64,000 nucleotides of DNA from Aotearoamyces nothofagi (taxonomy: Eukaryota > Ascomycota > Leotiomycetes > Leotiales > Tympanidaceae). Positions 55,801 through 64,000 of this stretch are shown here, in pieces. The notes under the pieces were generated by a model that ran no database searches, was not told where the DNA came from, and saw only the letters and a list, made by a program, of their open reading frames with translations. The stretch is from assembly GCA_015345905.1 (NCBI GenBank), contig JADDTR010000006.1:1-64000 (forward strand). The letters run 5' to 3'. The translations under genes were made by a program, and so were the position numbers. Position 1 is the first letter of the stretch. Each line of letters begins with the position of its first letter.

Positions 55801-58800
55801 TGCCGCTGTCTTTGTCCCAGTATTCTGGAGGGCTTCCTGTAAAAGATGTGAATCGAGCTGCCGCTGCTCACAGGCCGGCGGCAGACACGTTCGCAGTGTA
55901 TTACTTGCAGAAGACGCAGACCCGAGGCAATCAACATACAGCTGGACATCTTGCGGTACAACTCGTTGGATAGCACGTTTAGAAGCATGCGAATGGATCT
56001 TAATCCATCCATCAGGGGCATCCAGACTAGAAGACGCAAAATAGACATGGCCTTCCTGCTCTGCAAGCTCGGCGGCAACCATGGCAGCCAGTGACTCCTC
56101 TGCCCCGTATAAGAGAACCGGACGGGCCAGGGTCGCTAGACTAGCAATGGCACGTACAAGGAGGCGATTAGCCGTGGCAGCAAGTACAGCCGGCGTGCAA
56201 TCATTACCATCGATGGTGATCATATACTCGGGTCTCACCTCGACGACAGAGGCATTGATGCTCGAGATAGCCATGACCGCAGAAGACGCAGATTTCGTCG
56301 CAGGGCTCTCTAGACTATTCCCACAGACTAGATAGACACTATCGCCATTCTCGGCCGGAATCTGCAAGGCGTATTGGACCTGGACGCGAGTGCTCTGGAC
56401 AGATATATCTGACTTCTCAAGCAGGCCTATATGGTCGATATCCGCAGGCTGCAGCATCATCTTAGACGGCCCCGGAGCAGCCCGGACAGCAACATCCGTC
56501 GCATCTACCGTCTTAGTAACAGTGCGCGCCGACGCAATATACGTCTCGTTGAGTGCCGCGTCCATCACCACTCGTGGGATCATCACCTGGCCGTTGGCGA
56601 GAACCTCGATTTCGGGCTCGAGTGCCCACAGCGCGTTACGACTATCGGCGTCGTCAATTTCCGGCTCGGCCGTCTCTCTCAGCCGCAGGAACGCTTCGAC
56701 AAGATGTCTAGCAGCAGCCGTCGGCGGACCGCCAGTCTCGAGGCTGAGGACCTGCAGATGTAGCTGCGGCAATTCGGTGGGCATCACGCGGGCGATGCCA
56801 TGGAACATGCTCGCCCGTGGCGTGTGTATCTGGCCTCCAGTAGTCACCCAGAGCAGGTTTCTCGCGTTCATGAGAAGGCTTTGTAGAAGAGCTATTCGCT
56901 GCGCCGTCATGGGAATTGCGAACAACGGTTCGTCAACCTCGTGCAGACAAATGACATCCATCCCGGGAGCTAAATGGGCCGGATCAAGGCCATCGATGCT
57001 GCTGACCGTCTGGATATGACGCCTCCACGGCCTTGGAAGCAACTTCTGGATCTCATTGAGTGTTTTAGACGTTGATAGCCTCTTGCCACCGACGAGCAGA
57101 ACGGGCTCAGTAGGAGGAGGCAGCTCGGCCGTCCAGGAGAGCGGCTCACGCAGGCGCAGAAAAGCGTCGTCCACAGCCTGGCTAACGATCAGCGATGATG
57201 TGTGCTTGCTCTCATCAGCCAAGTCGTGTACAACGGTGTCGGCGCCCGAGAACCCAGTCTCCTGCAACACCTCGTCCCATTCCATAGTCGAGATCATAGG
57301 CCTCAGTCGCCGTTCCTCTTCTTCGCCCAGCCACCATCCAACCAGGCCGCCGAAGCTGAACGGGAAGCGCAGAGTCTGCATGCCGGTAACCTCGAAGAGC
57401 AACACATATCCACCAGGCCGAAGTAGCGAGCGGACATGTCGCATCGTGTTCTGTAGATTGTGAGTAGCATGGAGCACGTTCGCCGCGATAATGACATCGT
57501 ACGAGTGCTCGACAAAGCCCTGTGCCGCCGGCTCTTTCTCGATATCCAGGATCTTGAAGACCATCTGGTGTACAAAGTCGGAGAACTTTTCCGTCGCGTT
57601 GGGGAAGAAGCCAGAAGAGATATCAGTGTACGTGTATGTGTCATATCCGCTGTTGATTGCGTTCAGGACACTCCATGTCTACCGTACAGTCTCAAGTCAG
57701 TAATCTTCTATATCAGGCTGGGCAGGGGGGAAGAAAGAACATACCGTGCCACCAGTCCCAGCGCCAATCTCAAGAATATTGCAACGCGGGAACTTGAAAG
57801 AGATTTGCTTCATCGCGTGGGCCAGGAATCGATTTATCTGTACAGACGCCTTGTCGCCCATATAGAAGCGGTTCAGCAGATCGTCCTGAGTCATGACTTC
57901 CAGCATATGCATCTCCCCACGGACTACCCTCGCCATATGGTTGCCCACTACATGAAGAATCTGTAGCTCTACTGCATTATTATGCTCTGCATCTAGCTTC
58001 TGTAGTACATCCGGCGTATCTGCTAGCCAGTCACTCCGCAGGACAGGATGCTGGCCACTTCGGGCCAATGCGAGGTGTTCCTCGAAAAGCTCCAGCATAC
58101 GCTGATGGAACCACTGGAATTCAGCCCGGTCCTGGGAGCCGATTTCGTCTATAAGGCGTCTCACATAAAATAGGGCTACGCGCTCACCGGCCTCAGTTAT
58201 ACGGAGTAGCTCTGCGTCCTTGACGGTGTCTCGCACAGGCTCGGTCAGCCCAAGAGAGACATCACCCGCCCAGACGGTCTTTGAAAAGAGAGGCCGATCG
58301 TGCGAGGCATCCTGGGCACCGACCATCCTCGTCTCTAGGCCCTCGACTTGCAGGAACGTCTGCCCCGACGCGGCGTCATATACGTTTAAGTCTCCCGCTA
58401 ATGAAGTTGCAGTCTGCTCGACCACCCACGATTCGAACTCTGCTTTGACCTGGCCTCCTTCCCGCGAGTGCAGGATTGGTACCGACGGGCTGACCCTGAC
58501 GCGGTCAATGTGGGATGGTAGCAAAGCCGAATTAACCTGGCCACTAGACGGATGAGCCAGAGCAACAAATAGAGTCTGGAAAGCAACGTCGAGCATAGCC
58601 GGATGAACCACATAGTGATCGCTCAAAGAGCCCTCGTCCCAGATGCCCGTAGCGGTGGCATAGTTAAGACACCGGTTGCTGGCGGTCATGCTACGGAACG
58701 CGCCCGAGTATTTGAGTCCGATAGATTCAAACATCGAGTAAACGCGCTCGCAGTCGACCCCGACAAGATTCGCAGGCACAGGGTCTCTTGGTGGTAGTAA

Positions 58801-61800
58801 GTCACCGGATTTAGGGTCTGCGGAGAAATGGACCGCAAGATCACCACTGCAGGTGTGAACCATAGTCCCGACAGACTGGTCGTTGCAGACATAGTAGGAA
58901 AACCGAGCTCGCAAGACCTCGTCGGCCGGAGAAGCGTCGAGCAAGCTTGCGGTGAACAGGGTCTCGACCCCGTCCTTGTTGTCCGGCACAACCACAGGGC
59001 GGTGGATATCCACGTTCTCGACCTCCAACAGGCGAACCGCCCTCCCGCTCTTGGCTGCTAGATGCTGGCAGGCCTCGACCGCGATAGATACGTAGGCGGC
59101 GCCGGGAAGCAGGACCTCGTCCAGGACTTCGTGCCCGGCGACCCATGGCATCTCGCTCAGCTTGAGCACATTTCGCCAACGGAGCTCGCGGTCGTTATCA
59201 TCCGGCGTACGACGGCCCAGAAGCTCGTGGCCGGTATCTGTGCCCGTGCGGAATCTCCGCGAGATGCGGGACTCGCGCCAGTAGACCTTGTCGTGATCCC
59301 ATGAGTACGAAGGCAGATCTTTGATCATTCTGGGAGCAGGAGGTGGAGACTCGTAGAAGGCCTTCTGGTAGCCGGCGATATCGACAAATGACGGGCCCAG
59401 TTGCGCCCAGGTAGTGCCTACGGCCGTAGACAAGGCCTCGACATCACTGCCGTTGCGTTTTAGCGTACCTGCGTATAGAGGAACTGAGCCGTATGCAGCC
59501 TTTAGAGTCTGCTCAGTGGGGCCTTTGAGGGCTGGGTGAGGGCCAATCTCAATAGCCAAGTCAAACGGACCGCCGTGCCAGATAGAGGATTCGATAGCCC
59601 GGGAAAAGAGCACGGTCTGAACCATGTTTGCTACCCAGTACGGGCCCCGGAGAGCACTCAAGTCCCCTTTGAGGAGCCAGGTATCGCCGCGCACGCTCGA
59701 GTTCCAAATGCACCGGCCTGGATTGGGAGCCCGGACTTTGATATTGCACGCCAGCAGCGACTGCAGGTACGGCTCGGCGCAGGGCTGCATATGATGCGAG
59801 TGATATGCGGTGTCGACCTTCAGCTGGCGCGCGAAGACGCTGTCCTGGTCGAGCTGCTGCTTCGCCTCGAGGACGGCGTCGAGATCTCCGGAGAGTGTTA
59901 CGCTCTGAGGAGCGTTGCTAGCTGCCACTTGGAGACGTCCCTCGAATTCTGGACGACGGCAGAACTGCGACGCCTTGTCCAGCGATAACCCGGCCGCCAG
60001 CATGCCTCCGTGTTGACCTTGCGCGCCCCTGGCGAGCTTGGCATAGAAGCCTCGATAATATGCAATCTGCATGGCGCCCTGGAGGGTGATGATTCCGCTC
60101 GCATACGTCGCAGCGATCTCGCCAGACGAGTGTCCTATCACGGCATCAAAGCAAATGCCAGCTGCAGAGAGTATATTGACCAAGGCAAGTTGTACGGCAG
60201 TGCACAACGGCTGGGCGATTGCAGCCTCAGAGAGCCGCGACGACGAGGCATTGGCCGTCAGCTCTTTCACCAGCGACCATTCCGGGGCATCACCAGCCGG
60301 CAGAGCGCGCAGAACAGCCTCGCATTCTTCGACCGTCCTACGAAACAGTGGTGATTTAGCAACCAGTTCCCGTCCCATGGCAGGCCACTGTGCTCCTTGG
60401 CCTGTGAAGACGCCAAGAATACCGGGAACCTCTCTCGGGTTAACGAGTCGCGGCTGGTATCCGATTTCCGCGGCGGACGCTTTCTCGTGGCTGGTGAGGA
60501 AGCTCTGCATGCTATGCAAGATGGCGTCCCGCGACGTCCCGGAGAAATGGGCCCGCACGCGATATGTCGATCGCCTGGTATGAAGCAGCGAGCTGAGATC
60601 CCGAAGATCGAGCTGCGGATGCTGCTTGAGGTGCTGCAGGTAAGCCCTGATAGTCCGCAGCAGCGATGGCCCAGATCCAGCCGAGAATAGCAGAGGACCA
60701 AGCACGCCACTGCAGGATTCTGCATCTTTCTCATCCTGCCCCCCTTCTCGGACATTGCTGTCATCATAGCTCTCGATGATAGCGTGGGCATTGGTGCCTC
60801 CAAACCCAAAGCTGTTGACACTGGCGCGCGCAGGAGTCCCGACAGGCAACTTGGGCCAAGCCAGCGCCGTCGTGGGAATCTGGAGCGGGCCGTAGTACGG
60901 AGCAATGGCGGGGTTGAGCTCGGTGAATAGGAGGTTTGGCGGGATGGTACGGTTCTTGATCGCGAGAAGCACCTTCATGACACCAGCGAGGCCCGCGCCG
61001 CCTTCGAGGTGCCCAACGATGGTCTTGATCGAGCCAACATAGATCGGGTTGTCGACAGACGTTTCACCGTGGTTGCCTACAAAAGACTCGCTGATGGCAC
61101 GCGCTTCCACGGGATCACCGGCTGGAGTTCCTGTGCCGTGGCACTCAAAGTACTGGGGCGGGTCTCTGAGCGGATCGAGGCCGGCGCGTCGATACGTTTG
61201 GCGAATAAGCGCGGTCTGCGAAGGAGCAAAGGGCATTGTAATCCCGGGGCTCTGGCCGTCTGAGTTGACGCCAGTGCTCCGAACAAGGCCCTCGATGTGG
61301 TCGCCATCCCTTAGGGCCCGGCTCAGGGGTTTGAGGAGCAGAGCAGCCGCGCCCTCGCCACGGGCGTAGCCGTTTGCCGACTTGTCCCACATACGAGACC
61401 GCGCATCGGGAGACAGCATGTGCAGCTTGGATTCAGTAATATAGAGCGTAGGATCGAAGATCAGGTTGACGCCGGTAACGATGGCCGTTTCGCTGTCGCC
61501 ATTGAGCAGTCCCCGCGCCGCGTGGTGTAACGCAACCAGAGAGCTGGAGCACGCCGTATCGATGGTCTCAGATGGGCCCTTGAGGTCGAAAACATACGAG
61601 ATGCGGTTCGAGATGATGCTGTTGGCCGTGCCCGTCGCCGTGTACTGCGGGACCGTCTCTGGATCGCGAAGCTGGATGGCGGAGTAGTCGCTGGTCATGA
61701 CGCCGACGTGGACCGACGTCGACGAGCCCCTGAGCTGATCCAGAGTCAAGCCGGCCGCCTCGAAGGCCTCGTAGACCGTCTCCAGCAGCACGCGCTGCTG

Positions 61801-62097
61801 CGGATCCATGCCCGCCGCCTCGGCAGGGCTGATGCCGAAGAAGGAGGCATCGAAGAGCCGGCTGTCCTCGTCGAGCAGATACGACTGATTCGCAACGTTC
61901 GTCGCGCCGTGCGTGTCGCCGTCGGGGTGGTAGAAGCGCCGCAGGTTGAGGCGGTCCGGATCGAATGTCCTCAGCACGTCGCGCGGTTGCAGGAGCAGGT
62001 CCCACAGCTTCGACGGCGAGCTCGACGAGCCCGGGAACCTGCATGCCGATCCGACAATCGCGATGGGTTCTTCAGGGCGTCGCTGCTGTTGAGCCAT
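49855..62097 (-). CDS. PKS-NRPS hybrid megasynthase
   Basis: Two exons (62097-57745 and 57678-49855) with a 66-nt intron inside the methyltransferase give 4,058 residues, normal for fungal PKS-NRPSs. Domains by approximate residue: KS 8-445 (DTACSSS Cys183, His320, His363); AT 560-900 (GHSSGE Ser657); DH 955-1235 ([11 protein letters not shown] His989, [10 protein letters not shown] Asp1170); cMT 1380-1610 ([11 protein letters not shown]); structural KR half about 1640-2090 with no ER motif; KR 2140-2390 (GAAGGLG, NYHCAN Tyr2289); ACP (LGIDSL Ser2469); acidic Ser/Thr linker 2515-2630; C 2635-3075 (HHIVTDV); A 3095-3590 ([26 protein letters not shown]); PCP (GGNSL Ser3649); R 3733-4058 ([18 protein letters not shown]). 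It builds a C-methylated reduced polyketide, condenses it with one amino acid and releases it. The missing ER function should come from the divergent gene at 63,141. Product unknown. Confidence 0.95.
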
Positions 62098-63140
62098 GGC
62101 GCCAAGAAGAACAAGAGAGTCCTCGCAACGAGACCGTCGAGACGCTCAGAATAGGGGTGGGGGGGGGGGGGGTTTAGAACTCGAAGACCCGGCTAGGAGG
62201 AGGAGAAAGTGTGTGTATAGATGTATGCATGTAGTATCATATTAAAGCTTATTCAGAGACCGCTATGAGAGCGTGCAAGTGCTGTGATCCTACATCAGAA
62301 CACTCGCAGCAGAGAGGCTACAAGAGAGAGAGAGTATATGTGTATAGAAATCCCATCCAGCGCTTACTGTCAGCCCGCCCAGGTGTGGGGTCTCCCCAGC
62401 GCCCAGAGCAGAGGCTCTGTAGGATGCACACGAAGCAGACGCTCCATTCTCCGTCCAATATTCCGTCGCGGGCCCCAGCGATCACTCCGCGCCACGACCC
62501 AGGCCGTGCAATCCATTTTTCCCAATCACCGCCCCTCCCCCCCTTTTTTCCTCGCCCTCGCGCAAATTCCCTTCTTCCCGCGCCTCGACACCCCGCCGCA
62601 CGCCCCCGAAACGAATATTCCGAGCCTCTCTCTCTCCCCGCCACGGTCACAGCATCTGCAGCCAGGACAGCCCCGAGGCAGGCGGATTCCCCGGCCCCCG
62701 GCGTCGCATCGCGGCCCCCGTCCCCGTAGCGTACGAGGACGCGGGCGGTGGATGCAAAGGGGCAGGCCGGGACGGGGGGGGGTGCTGGGCGTGGGAAAAA
62801 AAAGTACAAGATGGTGGATTGGGGCCCCGTCTTCTGTTCGCGGTCGCCCTCGTCACGCCGGAGCTGAAAATAGCGGCCTGAGGCACGATACCCCTATCTT
62901 TATTACCCCCTATCTTTATTTACCCCCTATTTTTATCTTTATACGTCTGGGGTAGGCGCTCTTTAGATAATATTCTGCTATAGAGTATTGCTGCTGCTTC
63001 TATTCTACCTCTAGCAGTCACCCTTTAGCCAGACTAGCTGCGAGTATCACTATCACCAGGAGGCACCAACAGACCATTATCAAAAGAAAAAAAGAAAACC
63101 CGCCAAGAAGAGCCCCATCGCGACCGAGACCCCTATCGCA
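62098..63140. promoter_or_regulatory. Divergent promoter: PKS-NRPS / trans-ER
   Basis: A 1,043-bp spacer between divergent starts, the usual arrangement for co-regulated cluster genes. A run of about 14 G lies near 62,160-62,173, about 65 bp upstream of the megasynthase ATG. CT-rich and C-rich tracts lie near 62,520-62,640. A repeated CCCCTATCTTTATT-type unit (three versions) sits at about 62,889-62,940, about 200 bp before the trans-ER ATG. No gene was recognised, and the open frames here are GC artefacts. Confidence 0.6.
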
Positions 63141-64000
63141 ATGGCCCTCTCCGCCGTGCTGCCCGCGACCCAGTCGGCGCTCAAGATCACCGGCCCCAAC
63201 ACCATCGCGCTGTGGGCCAGCGCGCCGCTGCCCGAGCTCGAGCCGGGCGAGGTGCTGGTGCGCGTGTCGCACGTCTCCATCAACCCCGTCGACGGCAAGT
63301 CGGCCGACATGTCGCCGTCGGCGGGCGCGACCAGCGGCACCGACTTCGCGGGCAGCGTCGTCGCGCTGGGGCCCGGCGTCGGCGCCGACCCCTTCCGCGC
63401 GACCCGCGGGCTGAGGGCCGTCGCCGTCGGCGACCGCGTGCTGGGCTTCGTCTTCGGGAACGACCCGCAGAGGCGCGACAACGGCGCCTTTGCCCAGTAC
63501 GTGGCCGTGCCGGCGCGCCTGGTCTGGCATGTCCCCGAGGCCATGCCCCTTGCCACGGCCGCGACGCTGCCGCTGGCGATCGCGACCGTCGGCCTGGCGC
63601 TGTTCCACTACCTGCGGCTGCCCATGCCGTCGGGTCCAGGCCGCGAAGAAGCCGCGCCTGCGACCCCTGGCGAAGCGCCCTTCGTGCTGGTGTACGGCGG
63701 CGGCACAGCAACGGGCGCCATGGCGATCCAGATCCTGAAGCAGGCGGGCTTCACGCCCATCACGACCTGCTCGCCCAGCTCGTCGGCGCGCGCCACCGAG
63801 CTGGGTGCGGCGGCCACGTTCGACTACCGCTCGCCGACGTGCGGTGCCGACATCCGCGAGCACACGGCCGACTCGCTGACTCTGGCGCTGGACTGCATCA
63901 CCGACACGGCGTCGATGGGGATCTGCTACGAGGCGCTCGGCTCGGCGGGCGGGCGCTACATGGCGCTGGATTCGTTCCCGGTGCGCGGCCACACGCGTCG
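63141..64000 (+). CDS. Trans-acting enoyl reductase (MDR family), partial
   Basis: The first 286 codons of a medium-chain-reductase-fold enoyl reductase, open to the window edge, where full-length members have about 360-380 residues. It resembles LovC, ApdC, TenC and CcsC, stand-alone ERs that reduce the enoyl intermediates of PKSs lacking a working ER. Visible: the N-terminal GroES-like part (GEVLVRVSHVSINPVDGKSA, TSGTDFAGSVVALGPGV, AVGDRVLGFVFGNDP, NGAFAQYVAVPARLVWHVPE), the nucleotide-binding part (APFVLVYGGGTATGAMAIQI, ITTCSPSSSARATELGAAAT) and LALDCITDTASMGICYEALG with AGGRYMALDSFPV. No zinc-binding cysteines, as in LovC. Third codon positions are almost all G or C, clearly richer than the PKS-NRPS. 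The long minus-strand frame overlapping it is its shadow. Confidence 0.92.
   Translation, partial: MALSAVLPATQSALKITGPNTIALWASAPLPELEPGEVLVRVSHVSINPVDGKSADMSPSAGATSGTDFAGSVVALGPGVGADPFRATRGLRAVAVGDRVLGFVFGNDPQRRDNGAFAQYVAVPARLVWHVPEAMPLATAATLPLAIATVGLALFHYLRLPMPSGPGREEAAPATPGEAPFVLVYGGGTATGAMAIQILKQAGFTPITTCSPSSSARATELGAAATFDYRSPTCGADIREHTADSLTLALDCITDTASMGICYEALGSAGGRYMALDSFPVRGHTR

Noticed and set aside
58970-59170. Broken dehydratase because HxxxG reads HxxxD
   Set aside because: His and the DxxxQ partner are intact, and Asp at this place is, as I recall, common in fungal PKS-NRPS dehydratases.
63018-63992. 324-codon open frame on the minus strand
   Set aside because: It is the mirror of the trans-enoyl reductase, Arg/Gly/Ala-rich with no domain. 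The plus frame has clear MDR family motifs throughout.

Overview
The window looks like nuclear DNA of a filamentous ascomycete (Pezizomycotina). Genes are interrupted by short GT–AG introns of about 45–90 nt. There are Zn2Cys6 and HET proteins, MFS and OPT transporters, a GPI-anchored Ser/Thr-rich wall protein and a 4,058-residue PKS-NRPS. AT-rich, gene-poor blocks with transition-type decay resemble RIP (repeat-induced point mutation). I cannot name the species. One N at 37,618 sits between two identical 206-bp copies and is almost certainly an unmerged scaffold join.

Layout. 0.8–2.3 kb: SRPK-like kinase (-). 3.2–3.7 kb: small unknown ORF with an aromatic tail beyond its stop. 5.0–5.8 kb: almost G-free low-complexity tract. 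6.0–7.6 kb: APH-family phosphotransferase-like gene (-). 8.6–11.4 kb: Zn2Cys6 regulator (-), divergent from a Lag1-type ceramide synthase (12.0–13.5 kb, +), followed by a DHA2 drug exporter (14.2–16.0 kb, -). 18.0–18.9 kb: SAM methyltransferase. 19.2–21.6 kb: HET-domain gene. 22.8–23.6 kb: degenerate TIR DNA transposon. 25.9–27.8 kb: GPI-anchored protein with a DUF3494 ice-binding-like domain (-). 28.0–30.4 kb: GC-rich stretch without a supportable gene. 30.5–31.8 kb: AT-rich transposon relic. 32.6–33.9 kb: predicted beta-propeller protein. 34.7–36.2 kb: MCT-like MFS transporter. 37.6–38.9 kb: 5'-truncated OPT oligopeptide transporter. 39.4–40.5 kb: membrane protein (-). 41.6–44.1 kb: membrane-anchored S33 peptidase (-). 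46.7–48.9 kb: siderophore-type MFS transporter. 49.9–62.1 kb: PKS-NRPS megasynthase (-). 63.1 kb to the end: divergent trans-acting enoyl reductase, cut by the window edge.

Most important system: the right-hand biosynthetic locus. The megasynthase reads KS-AT-DH-cMT-KR-ACP-C-A-PCP-R over two exons and has no working internal ER. A LovC/ApdC/CcsC-type trans-ER starts 1,043 bp away on the other strand, so the two can share a promoter. Together they should make a reduced, C-methylated polyketide joined to an amino acid and released by the terminal R domain, as an aldehyde or by Dieckmann cyclisation to a tetramic acid. No further tailoring gene is visible in the window. The cluster probably continues to the right, and the siderophore transporter may mark its left edge.

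A second possible unit is the Zn2Cys6 regulator, ceramide synthase and DHA2 exporter at 8.6–16.0 kb. Exon joins were made by eye from splice signals and reading frame. Family names come from recognised motifs, not database searches.
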